Numbered from the stretch's first letter, positions 1-10,306 are shown. The stretch is DNA of 64,000 nucleotides from Adiantum capillus-veneris (GCA_014529385.2 CM043959.1:12317309-12381308), one strand, 5' to 3'. The notes: a model not told the origin generated them from the sequence alone. Numbers and translations: made by a program.

Positions 1-48
1 TGCTGTAGCTTGTCCACGGACACATAGGGTTGGATGTGTCACGTGACA
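1..48 (-). repeat. Start of CHR-a 3' LTR, cut by window edge
   Basis: On the minus strand the LTR begins TGTCACGTGACACATCC at position 48, directly after a polypurine tract (complement of 49-60). The same LTR start occurs at 1868, 9178 and 15167. The rest lies outside the window. Confidence 0.8.
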
Positions 49-65
49 TCCCCTCCTTTTCAAAG

Positions 66-345
66 TGAGGTACTAGTACCTAACTGTATAGCATCCAGAA
101 TCCTGGAAGGAACTCTTCGCCGGCCCACTCTGATATGTGGGTCGTGCGATACTTGAACTTCATAAAGGTCTGCAACGCTTGCTTCTTTGGGCCGCGCCGA
201 AAGCGACACAAAGTCTTCTAAGGCTCCTTCAATGCTTCAACTTCGTTGAGAGTCATACTTCTTTCTTCTTCAAGAATTCCATGGCTGAAAATTCCTGAAA
301 CCGTGTGCAACACAAAAACATGAACATACCTATTCCATATAAAGT
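66..345 (-). pseudogene. Chromodomain-like C-terminus of CHR-a polyprotein
   Basis: Translated from the minus strand, this region matches the chromodomain ends of CHR-c, CHR-d and CHR-e: a phenylalanine/lysine-rich block followed by a Glu/Asp-rich stretch and a terminal GTSTSL-like tail just before the polypurine tract. The reading frame is broken by at least one shift between about 218 and 400. In chromoviruses this domain is thought to guide the integrase to methylated histone H3. Here it can only be a remnant. Confidence 0.6.
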
Positions 346-1041
346 GACTGGAAAAAGTCTTGTCTTCCTCAAAGATTGTGCATGCAATGTAGATAAACAA
401 AGAGACGGAGTGCCAAACCGTTCACCACACACACACAAACAATGAGATCGAATCTTTCTCTTATGATCTAACGCAATCAACTGTGGCAATTCACAACGGA
501 AATGCCCATGCTTGGTGCTCACACTTTCATATGCTCTTTCTACAACTATGTCGTGCCAAGGAAGAGACCTGGACTGTGACTTCCTTGAATGCATACTTTT
601 CAGCTTTTCATGAACAATCCGCATACATTCGTGCTCATTCATGAGTGAAACGTGCTCAACGTACAATATGTCATGGCTAGAAAAAGGGATCACATAAAGA
701 CGCCGACTCAAATACAAGAAACGATCACGAATGAAACACTCGTACAATGCGTGCGTACTAATCATGCGAACACATAATACTTCCTGTGAGGGTTCTTTGG
801 ACCGAGGCTCGAGAGCCAAGATCTGTCCTTCGTAATTGATCGAATCTGCAACGAGGTTAGCTTCGCTAGAAAAGGCATCAACTAACACATCATCCTTGTG
901 AACAATCACATCATCTTCATGCAAAACATCATGCTTGTGAGAAATCACATCTCGATCATGCAAATCATCATGCTTGTCATTGTCATCCAAATCATCATGC
1001 TCATCATTATCATTCAAATCATCATGCGTATCATCATGCAA
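253..1041 (-). pseudogene. His/Asp-rich repeat segment joined to RNase H tail and integrase-zinc-like sequence
   Basis: One open minus-strand frame of about 262 codons. It starts with roughly five imperfect repeats of an eight- to ten-residue unit rich in His, Asp and Lys (HDDLNDND, HDDLDDND, HDDLHDRD, then HKHDV and HKDDV). It then enters a segment matching the end of RNase H and the following linker of CHR-c (shared core GQILALE). A diverged version of the integrase N-terminal zinc region follows, then sequence I cannot assign. CHR-e carries a shorter copy of the same arrangement (19310-19935). No RT motif is present. I infer a replacement of RT by this spacer in an ancestor of both elements; its function is unknown. 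Confidence 0.55.
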
Positions 1042-1044
1042 ATT

Positions 1045-1498
1045 CTATGTGTCATGCGTTGGAGAAGAAGAGACTGAGAGTCTCCTTTTTTTGAATCCAT
1101 TCAATCTTCGCCTGCACATTAGCAATGAGAGATGGAGAATGAACAACTTGCTCTCCACGAATGACAATGGGAGAGTCACTTTTGGCATTGAAAGTGAACG
1201 TATTTTCCGGCCAATCAATGAGAGGATTATGCTCACGAAACCATCAAATGCCCAAAATCATATCACATCCTGAGAGAGGAGAGACAAAAAAATTTCGACG
1301 GAAAGCAGCTTGTTGAACTGTAAACAACACATCAAGGCACTCTTTCGTAATGAGAGAGTCCATACCGGGGGCGAAGCCAGAAACCTCGAGAGGAGATTTC
1401 TGACTAACCTCTAGGCGGGCTCTCTCAACAAGAGAGGGACTGATCATATCATGCATACTGCCTGGGTCAAACAATATGACAAAACGCTGTCCCGTCAT
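1045..1498 (-). pseudogene. Retropepsin and PR-RT linker of CHR-a
   Basis: The upper part (1498-1244) encodes an aspartic protease of Ty3/Gypsy type: the catalytic motif FDPGS lies about ten residues in, and the C-terminal GCDMILG block is present. A one-base shift then moves the frame to 1236-1045, which matches the linker after protease in CHR-d (LIDW-like block, then IVIR/LSFV). The protease would process the gag-pol precursor in the particle. The shift separates it from anything downstream. Confidence 0.75.
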
Positions 1499-1693
1499 AT
1501 GACCATAACATTTAATGAGAGACTCATCAATGGGAGGGTCGGGAGAAACTTGGGTGCCGGCACACTCGTGTTGTCATTGATTGCATTGACAGAGGAAGTG
1601 GGTTCTGTGGATTCTTTAGATTCATTAGAGTCAAGCTTAGGACATGTTGTTTTTAATGTGACCCTTAATGTGACAATGAAAACAACGACCTTC
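1495..1693 (-). pseudogene. Gag zinc-knuckle remnant of CHR-a
   Basis: Minus-strand sequence near 1640-1695 contains Cys-x2-Cys-x4-His with the fourth Cys displaced by a single-base shift. The following Ser/Thr/Glu-rich stretch matches the same position in CHR-e (ESNESKE core). The upstream gag is missing: the segment is joined directly to LTR sequence at 1694, so a deletion has removed the rest of the LTR, the primer site and most of gag. Confidence 0.65.
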
Positions 1694-1868
1694 CTTAGTG
1701 TGCAACCGGAGGATATGCATCTACTCTTAAGTGCCTGGGCATGCACGGTCTGCGAACAGACTCACAAAAGTGCTAGATCACTTTTAATCTAGACTGACTG
1801 GACTGACGGAACCCTTGTCGTGCTGTAGCTTGTCCACGAACACATAGGGTTGGATGTGTCACGTGACA
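1694..1868 (-). repeat. Partial 5' LTR of CHR-a (about 175 bp)
   Basis: Matches the first 175 bases of the CHR-d LTRs (compare 9008-9178 and 15000-15167), in the same orientation. It ends abruptly at 1694 where gag sequence begins. On its right side it touches the primer binding site of CHR-b with only two bases between them. Confidence 0.75.
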
Positions 1869-1870
1869 AG

Positions 1871-1882
1871 TGGTATCAGAGC
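1871..1882 (+). other. Primer binding site of CHR-b (initiator Met tRNA)
   Basis: TGGTATCAGAGC is the standard plant LTR-retrotransposon primer site complementary to the 3' end of initiator-Met tRNA. It would prime minus-strand cDNA synthesis. Confidence 0.9.
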
Positions 1883-1935
1883 AAGGTCATCTCTCTCTTT
1901 CTCAAGGGATTGACGACTCTTGGCAAACTGCAGAA

Positions 1936-3071
1936 ATGGGAGGACGCGAGATAGAGTTCTCTCTCCTTCAACAGCAAGTGGTAGAGGTTGCAAAAAGCTC
2001 TTTCCCATCCACAAGTCCAAAAGATTCTCCATACTCTTGAGAAAAGGAAGGAGAAAGTGCGGATGGGGTCGGGAGAAATCCCGCAGAACCCAAAGACGCA
2101 AGAACCAAAGAAAGATCCTTTAATTGGAACCTCCCGCATGCACGAGAGGCAGAGGAAGCTCCAGAACGTCATGTGAAGTTTAATCCAAAGGTTCAAGAGC
2201 AGGATCCTCCTGATTCTCCTCAGTTTTCTTTCATGAAGGATCTCGATGACATAGTCGCTCCAGAAGACATGTTTCTTGACGATCCATCGCAGCAAGAAGT
2301 GCATTCAAGGGAAAGGACTCCTGTCCACAAGGAGTCTAAGCATAGAAAGAAAGAGCACCATAAGAGGAAGCACCACAAGCAGAAAATATTTAAGTCAGGA
2401 GACAAAGATGTAAAATTAGACACCTACAATGGATAGCGTGATAATGACAAAGCTTTGGCTTTCATCCGCCAATTTGAAGTTGCATTTGTAGAAGGGAACT
2501 TTAAAGAAAGATCCAAGCTTCGCCATGTTAGTAGGTACCTGAAAGGCACCGCTAGCAGTTGGTGGTTAACCCTGATCCTAGAAAAACGCAAACCCAAAGA
2601 TTGGACTGCTTTCAAGAAGGAGTTCTACGCACAGTTCCTTCCTCCAGACTATGAGAAAGAGTAAAGAAAGAATGGGATCGACTCTCACAGTCAGAGAACG
2701 AAACTGTTCCACGCTATGTGGATAGGTTTTGGGACGTTCTCTTGAAAGTCACTCCATTCAAGAAGATTGAAGATTCGGAGAAGATGCGCGAGTTTGAAGC
2801 AGGATTGCATAAAGCCTTGCAAAAGGCTATGAAGCTTTACCCTCGAGGTAACTTGCAGATACTTGTGGAATCAACTCGCATAGCTGATGGAATACATGAC
2901 AAGGGTACTCCCAGGAAGATGGAGCAAAGCACCTATCATGCTAAGCAGAAGGCTCTCCATGAGCAGCCTACCTCTACTTCTTCTTCTCAAAAGAAGAAAG
3001 AACCGCCTCCAATGCAAAAGCAAAGCCAAATCAGCCCAAGAAAGGGAAATATCTCTCTCCTGCTCAATTGA
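1936..3071 (+). pseudogene. Gag capsid region of CHR-b
   Basis: The gag frame can be followed from an ATG at 1936 (MGGREIEF start) in one frame to 2664. It is interrupted by TGA at 2038 and TAG at 2434, then continues in another frame from about 2670 to 3071. It holds a Lys/His-rich basic stretch (about 2335-2400), a capsid-like core with WW and F-x-x-QFLPP motifs typical of plant Ty3/Gypsy gag (2455-2664), and a Lys-rich tail. Gag would form the virus-like particle. Two nonsense codons and a frameshift make it non-functional as read. Confidence 0.75.
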
Positions 3072-3250
3072 GAACCTACATCAACGAAGGAAGATGCTTC
3101 AAGTGTGGACAAATTGGACATATGAAGGGTGATTGCCCTACTAAAACCCCACAACCACCCTCTTCTAATGCAGTCCCAGATGTACAAGGGAATACAACCA
3201 AGGATAGAAAAGAAAGAGCTCTTCTCAAAGCATGGGGTAGTATCAACAAC
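3068..3250 (+). pseudogene. Nucleocapsid zinc knuckle of CHR-b
   Basis: Contains CFKCGQIGHMKGDC, a complete Cys-x2-Cys-x4-His-x4-Cys RNA-binding knuckle. It lies in a different frame from the upstream capsid (3068 versus 2718), so it is separated by a shift near 3070. Confidence 0.85.
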
Positions 3251-3255
3251 CAACG

Positions 3256-3846
3256 GGCTCTTATTTTGTTGATCCTGGCAGTACAGACAATTTTATCTTT
3301 ACAAAGCTAGGTGAATTTACAGCCCAACCGTTTTGGAGTTTCTATTCAAGCACAATCTTCTTTCAAAGGGCAGAACTCGAGCTCTACTCCAATCATAGGG
3401 AAGTTGAATTTAAAGGTCAAGAGTCTTTCTTATTAGTTTCACTTGAAGGGTGCGATGTCATCTTGGGAATGCCTTGGCACTACAAGATGCATCCCATTCC
3501 TGACTATGTTCAGAAAACTTTAACCTTTGATCATAAAGGAAAGGATTATCTTGTACTTGCGGACGCAGGTGATTGGCGTTTTCCCATCGCCAATCACATT
3601 GCAAACAAGAAAGTAATGAAAAAGTGTGTTTCAGCGTACTTGATTTTTGCAAGAGAGAGAGATGTGTCTGCTTCACAACTTTCTTCCTCTTTAGAGGAAA
3701 AAAGACTTAAGTTATTAGAGAGTTTTAAAGATTGTTTTGCAGACGAGCTTCCAAATGAATTCCCACCTTCTCGACCTGAGGATCATATAATTGATTTGAT
3801 CCCAGGGAGTTCTCCCCAAATCAGCCCCCTTATCGAGTTAGTCTAA
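3256..3846 (+). pseudogene. Aspartic protease of CHR-b
   Basis: Open in one frame from about 3256 to the stop at 3844-3846. The catalytic motif FVDPGSTDNFI begins near 3265, and the family's C-terminal GCDVILGMPW block is at about 3450-3480. The C-terminal half leads into the linker before RT (LPNEFPP and DHIIDL), as in other Gypsy elements. The protease itself looks intact, but the frame closes before RT. Confidence 0.8.
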
Positions 3847-4731
3847 TGCAGCAAGAGGAAATCCTCAAACAGGTCAACGAACTTTTGGAGAAGGGCTTAA
3901 TAAGGCCTAGTACTTCTCCATATTGTTCACCTGTCTTGCTAGTACAAAAAAAAGGATGGCACATTCCGCATGTGCATAGACTATAGATCTTTAAACAAGA
4001 TCACAATCAAGAATCGATTTCCAATCCCTCGGATTGATGACATTCTTGATAAGTTACAAGGAGCAAGTGTCTTTAGTCATATAGACTTGAAAAGCGTGTA
4101 TCATCAAATCCGCATAGCTCCTCAGGATGTGCATAAGACTTCATTTAGAACAACCTTCGGGTTGTATGAATTCTTAGTGATGCCTTTTGGACACACCAAT
4201 GCACCAGCCACATTCAGCAAAATGATGGATAAAATCTTTCACTCATATAGAAGATTTACAGGAGTTTTCTTCAATGACGTCTTAATATTCTCAGAGACGG
4301 AAGAAGAACACTATAAGCATCTCACATTAGTGTTTGAAGAATTATGCAAACACAAATTATTTGTAAATGCTAAGAAGAGTGAGTTCTTTCTAAAAGAAAT
4401 CCACTATTTGGGCCATATATCTCACAACCAGGTGAGAATGGACCCTGATAAAATTCAAGCAGTTGTAGAATGGCCTACGCCAACTACAGTACATGATGTA
4501 CGAAGTTTTCTCGGCCTCTCTTCCTATTATCGGCGTTTCATTCGAGCTTTTGCCGCCATAGCAGGTCCCCTCCATGATCTGACAAAGAAGCGGATTTCAT
4601 TCCATTGGGGACCTGGACAAAAACAAGCTTTTGACAAGCTTAAGTATCTACTAGTCATGGACCCGTTCTCACCGGCCCTGATCTTCGCAAACCTTTTGAG
4701 GTATACTGCGATGCATCTGGAGATTGTGTAG
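3846..4731 (+). pseudogene. Reverse transcriptase of CHR-b
   Basis: The RT fingers begin right after the protease stop (ATG at 3846). After a one-base shift in an A-run near 3948 the frame continues from 3970. Clear Ty3/Gypsy blocks are CIDYRSLNKIT, FPIPRIDD, VFSHIDLKS and YHQIR. The catalytic box, normally (Y/F)xDD, reads FFNDVLIF, so the first of the two catalytic Asp residues is Asn. Downstream come YLGH and the connection region. A second shift separates it from RNase H. The active-site change indicates a dead enzyme even without the frameshifts. Confidence 0.85.
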
Positions 4732-5043
4732 GAGCAGTTTTGAACCAAGAGGGTCACACCATAGCCTACGAAAGTCGCCGCCTTAAAGATGCAGAGTTGC
4801 ATGCTTCCATTTATGAGAAAGAGCTAATGGCAATAATTCATGCTCTTTCCATTTGGAAACATTATCTCTTAGAAGCTGATTTTATAATCAGGAGTCAGGA
4901 CAGATCATAAGAGTCTTCGCTACTTTCTCAAACAAAGAAAGTTATCAGAAAAACAGATGAGATGGGTTAACTTTTTTTCAATGTTCCATTTTCAGATTTT
5001 ACACACTTCTGAAACAAAGAATGCAGTTGCAGATGCTCTCTCC
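4692..5043 (+). pseudogene. RNase H of CHR-b
   Basis: Reads FEVYCDASG, then YEKELMAIIHAL and WKHYL, the Asp and Glu blocks of Ty3/Gypsy RNase H. A frameshift and a stop (about 4908) follow, and the end of the domain continues at 4957 with ADALSRH. The domain would degrade the RNA strand during reverse transcription. Confidence 0.8.
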
Positions 5044-6352
5044 AGGCATACAAAGATCAATGCACTGACGACAATTTATCATAAGGAACTAGAATCTCTC
5101 AGTGAGATGTATCCTCAAGATCCAGACTTCGCTACAATTTGGGCAGATCTTCAAGCTGGTCACTCAAGGGCACCTTATTCCATTAGGGATAATACACTAT
5201 ATCGTCAACAAGCAATATGCATAGCTTAGCCCTTACGACAAAAGGTGATGGATGAAGCACACAATTCTCCTTATGCCGGGCATCAGGGAATTGCTGCTAC
5301 CACTAGTACTCTCGAAAGATATTTCTTTTGGCCAACACTCCGTGCGGACATTGAAAAATATGTACGCGAGTGTTTAGTCTGCCAAAAAGTGAAATACGAC
5401 AGAAATAAAGTTTATAGCAAGCTTCAGCCACTCCCTGTGCCTAACACGCCATGGGAAAGTATTACCATGGATTTTATTACGGATCTTCCTAGATCCAAGA
5501 ATGGAAATGATGCAATCTGGACTATAGTAGACAGATTAAGTAAGCCACATTTCCTTCCAGTTAAGAGGACGATCAAAGCTGTCACATGGCTAGAATATTT
5601 CTAGCTCAGATTTTCAAACATCATGGATTGCCAAAGACTATTGTCAGCGATAGAGATCTTCGCATGACTAGTTTATTTTAGTAAGCATTGTTCGAGAGCT
5701 TGGGAACTAAGCTTGATTTTTCGTCAGCTTATCATCCTCAAACAGATGGTCAAAGCGAAATCGATAATGCCACTGTTTTAGACCTCCTCAAGTGCTATGT
5801 TTCGAAACAACAATCCGAATGGGAACATTACTTACCGTTAGTTGAGTTTGCGTATACTAATACCATACATTCCTCAACTGGTAAAGCTCCCTTCAAAATT
5901 ATTTATGGGAAGCCACTCTTACTTCCTATTATGGTTACCAAAGAAAACGTCTTCGCCGCAGATGAATTTGTGCACAATATTGATATTGCCTATCAACAAG
6001 TAAAGCAAGAGATTCTTTATACTCAAGAGCAACAGAAGAGAAAAGCAGACAAGCACAGAAGGAATCTCAATCTTGAAAAAGGACAATATGTCCTACTAAA
6101 GCTTGAGAAAGCTAGATTGAAAAAGCGGGTCGAAAAAGGGAAAGTTGTTAAACTTTCCCATAGATTTTACGGCCCTTTCAAGATTACAGATAAAGTCAAT
6201 TACGTGACTTTTACATTGGATTTGCCTCCTCATTGGCGCATCCATAATGCTTTTCATGTAAGTCTCCTCCCACCATATGTTGGACCTCCTCCAGTGGCGC
6301 CAGTACAAGAAGATCCTCCAGAAGTCAAGAAATCCTTCGACCTGAACAGATA
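5044..6352 (+). pseudogene. Integrase of CHR-b
   Basis: N-terminal His-His-Cys-Cys zinc region in 5245-5400 (AHNSPYAGHQG, then CLVCQKVK). The catalytic core has the first Asp in MDFITDLP (about 5470), the second in VSDRD (about 5650), and the Glu in HPQTDGQSEIDN (about 5730-5770). The C-terminal part has the GPFKI and HNAFHVSLL blocks. Stops at 5227-5229 and 5602-5604, and one at about 5680, break it into three open pieces. It would insert cDNA into the genome. Confidence 0.8.
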
Positions 6353-6525
6353 ATACACCACTCTAAGAGACAACTAAAGTCCGGGAGCCTATATCGAAAG
6401 TATTTAGTCAAGTTCAAGAATTACACCCCTTCAGATGCAAAGTGGATAACTGAGTCCGATCTCAAGGACTACCCAGACATGTTGCACAGTTATGTTGACG
6501 CTCTACATTTGAGGTCAACTGTTTA
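6340..6525 (+). pseudogene. Chromodomain of CHR-b
   Basis: After a frameshift at the end of the integrase piece, the sequence reads YRKYLVKFKNYTPSDAKW, ITESDLKDYP and so on, a chromodomain of the plant chromovirus type, ending at the TAG at 6523-6525 just before the polypurine tract. This places CHR-b among chromoviruses. A matching but diverged domain closes CHR-c, CHR-d and CHR-e. Confidence 0.8.
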
Positions 6526-6526
6526 G

Positions 6527-7824
6527 AACCAAGAGGGATGTAACTATATCAGACTTTCTAAATAATTAATTTATTTACGAGAAAAGAATTATCTAATTAG
6601 TTGTGTGCACATCAGAATAGATATAGCAGTTCTGGGCCCTCAGGTGCGCTCAAGTTTGGGCCAGAGCACCTCAGGGAGACCCTAGCAGAAAATACCCTAA
6701 AGCCCTAGTGATTGGGAAATCTGATCTTCAATGAAGGGTTAGATAGTAGCCTCAGATTTCAGGCTCAGAAAATTACGCGCGCTAGTGCAAGCACAGGAAT
6801 GAGATGGGATCCTTAGAACAACAGTAACCCTTAAGGCCTGAATTATTTTTACGGCCCTAGGATAAGTCAATTAAATTATTTAAATGATTTGCGCTGGACC
6901 AAATGGCCGGACAAGTGCAAACAGGTAATGCCAGAGCAGTGCCAGTACGGCATTGCGCTGGGGAGCGGCTAACATTTTCATTGGTTGCATCTATGTGTGC
7001 ACTTGTGATTCAATTTTCACATTTCATTAATAATTTGTGAATTTTTAAAAGTCAAAGTTGAAGGGTTTTTTAAGTTATTAAGTAAGCGTGCCACTTGGCA
7101 CACTTACCAATGCAAAACTAGCTCTCTCACTCTCACTCTCACCCTCTCTCTCTGCCTAGCGCCCCCTCTTCCTGTTGGCTTGATAAGAGCACCTTCTCAG
7201 TGTTGGCAGTGCTCCTACCCCCCTATTGTGAGTATGCTCTACGCATTGGAGCCCTCCATGGAAGCTTAAGAGCAACCCCTTGCGACATATGTGGTAGCCT
7301 CGTGCTCCCATTGTCTAGAACAAGGGTTCTCATAGCCATAGCCAGTGTTTGGTGAAGTTTCATCGCGAGAAGTTGCAACAGGCACTCTCTTCGTAGAGTG
7401 TGATGGCTGTAAATTCTCTGTTTTCAGCCCCTAATCATCTCTTTTAGGGTGAATTTCAGCAAAATACACATAGAATCTAGTTCTTCTCTTCCTACACTAC
7501 ACATACACAGTTTGGTGCGATTTCATCGCGAAAAAGGTCTCTATTTGGGCATTGGAAGATGCTCAAGTAACATTTTTGTGCTTCCGTTGATTTGTGGAAT
7601 ACAAACTCTCGTTTTCGAGAGCTTCCCCAAATCTCATAGCCGAGGGAAAATCCTCTCAGTATTCAGAGAGTAGATTTCGCACTCTCTCAATCAAAAGCAG
7701 AAAGGATAGAATAGAGGACAGGCTATCGCCCCGTTCCTGTGCTTGTAAAGATTCTTCCTTAATAATAAAGATAATCTCTTTATGGGGGGGGGACCAGCCC
7801 ATCTTCTGGTCCCCAATGAAGTGT

Positions 7825-7826
<2 letters not shown>
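6527..7826 (+). repeat. Polypurine tract and 3' LTR of CHR-b
   Basis: Polypurine tract AACCAAGAGGGA (6527-6538) is followed by TG at 6539. The LTR includes a TAAGCGTGCC/GGCACACTTA hairpin near 7082-7110, a CT-rich stretch (7120-7160) and an AATAATAAAG-like poly(A) signal near 7765. The right end near 7826 is an estimate, since no second copy is in the window. No protein-coding content is recognisable. Confidence 0.55.

Positions 7827-7828
<2 letters not shown>

Positions 7829-7881
<53 letters not shown>
7829..7881. repeat. (CT)n microsatellite
   Basis: About 53 bases of uninterrupted CT between the end of CHR-b and the first visible piece of CHR-c. Confidence 0.95.
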
Positions 7882-7884
<3 letters not shown>

Positions 7885-7930
7885 TTTGAAATACATTTAA
7901 AAGTCAGTTTATGCTTCTGTATTTTTGTGA

Positions 7931-8003
7931 CATTCAGCCTTGTTTACCAAGTATGAGCACCTCTTTTTGCAGGATGATGTTCCACCTTGTCTCCCACCGG
8001 AGC
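7931..8003 (+). pseudogene. CHR-c, left fragment (protease-RT linker)
   Basis: Encodes the linker that precedes RT in this family (FLQDD then LPPE), matching CHR-d 11065-11385. It stops at the CHR-d insertion and resumes, in register, at 15168 with RPEDHRIEL. Everything of CHR-c upstream of 7931 (LTR, gag, protease) is absent. Confidence 0.8.
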
Positions 8004-9178
8004 TGTAAGGTGCAGCGGAATGAATGTTGTTCTTTCTCAAGATGAGTGCTCCATAATATGCTCAAGGTTCCTTTTTGTTCTTATGGAAGGGAGAGCCTTC
8101 AGTTCTTAATGAGAGTGCAATGATCATAAACAAAGTGAATGGACATTGTACGTGCAAGTGTATGAGACTGAGAGATAGAGAGAGAAGAGAAATACGACAC
8201 CAAGGACGATGTAAAACCCTCCTCCGAAGGCCCCACTCTCGTTGGCGAGAGTGGTTTACGATTGACTGCACAACCTGGTACAAAGTGGATGCATGTGACT
8301 GATGCAAGTCTAGGCTAAGTCGATGTCGACGACGGGGATGACGAGACCGACGTTGTGGCTGAAATCTGATGCTCTTTATCTGCTGTCCAAAAACGATGCT
8401 GGCTGAATTCTGCTACTGCTGAAAACGCCAAGGAAAACGCTGGTTTGCTGGTCTTTATCGCTGAAATTCTCTTGCTGTCGTGAGGCTGAAAAGGCTATGG
8501 AAAGAGGGCGACAAGGGCCTGCTGAAAACGCCCAAGGGCTGAGATCTGTGGCGACAAAGGCTTGGATGAAAAACGCTAGGCCTGAGGAGTCTTCTAGCGA
8601 TGCTGCTCTGATGAAAAACGCTACTGCTGAGAGGCTATGGCGAGGGTGGCTGATGCTGAAAACGCCAAGGGCTGAAGTTCTCTGGCGCTAGTTGCTTGCT
8701 GATGAAAACGCTAGGTATGGAGGATCGCCTGCTATGAAGGAATCACCCAAGGGGTGGGAGTCTTGTTGAGAGAGAGGGGGGAACCTGCTGCCGAGGGCCT
8801 GTGTTCTCCTTGCTCATCTACCAAATAGTGCTAGCCTTGGTTTGCTTATATATATTATGTTACCCAATTTGCCTTATTTAGTTCCCAACAAAAGTCATTT
8901 AAAATAATAAGTGAAAATTGTCAAAAATAGGAAAAATAGGTAAAATACACTGAAAAATTCCCTTGAAGGATTCTGATGGATTCTGATGGGAATGCTTATG
9001 ATCATGCTGTGTGCAACCAGAGGATATGCATCTATACTAAGTGCCTGGGCATGCACGGTCTACGAACAGACTCACAAAAGTGCCAGAACACTTCTAATCT
9101 AGACTGAATGGACTGACGGAACCCTTGTTATGAAGTAGCTTGTCCACGGACACATAAGGTTGGATGTGTCACGTGACA
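8004..9178 (-). repeat. CHR-d 3' LTR
   Basis: 1175 bp, TG...CA on either strand, nearly the same as 14002-15167. A TATA-like element (complement of 8844-8857) precedes, in transcription direction, an array of AAAACGC-type motifs at 8390-8720. The short open frames within it are not genes. Confidence 0.88.
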
Positions 9179-9182
9179 TCCC

Positions 9183-9461
9183 CTCCTTTTTAAAGTGAGG
9201 TACTGGTCCAAGCTGTATGGCTTCCTAGTAGTCTGCCAACAACTCTGGATAATCTTTGAAAAACTCTTCGTTGACCCACACCGCTTCGTGGGTCCCCCGA
9301 TCCTTGAACTTCAAAAAGTATTGTCTCACTTGCTTCTTCGAACCATGTCGAAACCGATGCAACAACACTTGCTCCGGCTCCATGACTTCAGCTTCATCGA
9401 TGATCTCCGGTTCTTCTTCTTCTGAAATGTCCTTTGGAGGTGTTCCCTAAAACACTTTCAA
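9183..9461 (-). pseudogene. Chromodomain of CHR-d
   Basis: On the minus strand the sequence encodes an acidic linker (EEEEPEIIDE-type), then a chromodomain (QYFLKFK, then VW) and the family tail before the polypurine tract. A TAG falls near the end, where CHR-c has a Lys codon, shortening the protein slightly. Confidence 0.7.
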
Positions 9462-10306
9462 TCAAGAAACATGGAAAACGTTGTGCATTGACCATGAGTT
9501 AGGCAACTGCAATTTCATTGAAACCTCATTTATCTTTTTAATGACTGAAAATGGACCATACATACGAAAAGACAACTTGGGACACTTCTTTCCAACTTGC
9601 TTAAGACGTTGCTTCATGATTCTTAAATACACCCAATCTCCTTCCTTGATCGAAACATCCTGACGATGCTTGTTAGCATGCCGTGAATAAGATTCTTGAG
9701 CCTTGCTTAGCCGAAGCTTCACACTCTCAGAAATTTCATCCAATGACTGACTTTCAGCATTGGCATCAAGCATTTGACTGACCGAGCGAGTCAAAAGTTA
9801 CTGGAACAGACGGCCAAAAGCTGCCTCATACGGAGTTCGACCAATGGCAGAAGAAAAAGAGTCATTTAAAATAGCATGAACCAATGGGAGATGGAGCTCC
9901 CACTGAGACTGCTGATCATGCACATATGACTTTAAAACATCAAAAGCCAATTGATTGTAAATCTCTGTTTGACCATCTGACTGTGGATGAGAAGCAGATG
10001 AAAAATTCAACTTAGTGCCAAAATTTCAAAGAGTGCGCGCCAAAAATTGGACGTGAACTTAACATCCCTATCAGAAACAATTGATTTTGGCAAACCACAT
10101 AGGGGGTACCAATGCTTAATGAACAACCGTGCTACATCTTGTGTAGTAATTGTGGCTTTACAAGGAATCAACATACAAAACTTGCTGAAACAATCGACAA
10201 TTGTCAAACATTGAGTGTTCCTTGAATGCAAACTTGGTGGAAGGTTAGTCACAAAATCCATAGAAATATCTTGAAAAGGTTTATCGGGAATAGGCAGCGG
10301 AAGCAA
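9462..10306 (-). pseudogene. Integrase core and C-terminus of CHR-d
   Basis: Minus-strand pieces 10306-10007, 10010-9798 and 9794-9462. The first has DISMDF and the second-Asp block IVSDRD. The next has HPQSDGQTEIYNQ with the catalytic Glu kept. The last has the GPFSVIKKI and HNVFHVS blocks. Compared with CHR-c the N-terminal zinc finger is missing: the frame runs straight from the RT connection (HIENFAR) into KAPRGKQQG-like sequence. Frame changes near 10010 and 9796 separate the pieces. Confidence 0.8.

Larger units (their letters stand above)
1..1868 (-). mobile_element. CHR-a: internally deleted chromovirus (Ty3/Gypsy)
   Basis: Minus-strand element read from 1868 down to 1. The order is partial 5' LTR (1868-1694), gag zinc knuckle, retropepsin, a His/Asp-rich spacer, an RNase H tail, integrase-zinc-like sequence, chromodomain, polypurine tract and the first 48 bases of the 3' LTR at the window edge. 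RT and the integrase core are missing. The same architecture recurs in CHR-e, which suggests a non-autonomous lineage and not two independent deletions. Boundaries rest on the shared LTR end, which reads TGTCACGTGACACATCC on the minus strand, and on similarity to CHR-d and CHR-e inside this window. Confidence 0.75.
1869..7826 (+). mobile_element. CHR-b: plus-strand chromovirus with 3' LTR
   Basis: A long Ty3/Gypsy element of chromovirus type: primer site at 1871, gag, zinc knuckle, protease, RT, RNase H, integrase and chromodomain in that order, then a polypurine tract (6527-6538) and an LTR starting TGTAACTATATCAG at 6539. No matching 5' LTR is in the window, because CHR-a lies exactly where it should be. 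The 5' LTR is probably beyond the left edge, pushed away by the CHR-a insertion. The right end of the LTR is uncertain; I place it at a CA near 7826. Coding regions carry several stops and frameshifts. Confidence 0.8.

Noticed and set aside
7594-7956. Open frame with a Leu-Ser repeat
   Set aside because: Produced by the (CT)n microsatellite; no similarity on either side.
8497-8691. Possible small gene repeated at 14491-14691
   Set aside because: Lies inside the two CHR-d LTRs, which explains the repetition; the frame reads the AAAACGC word array.
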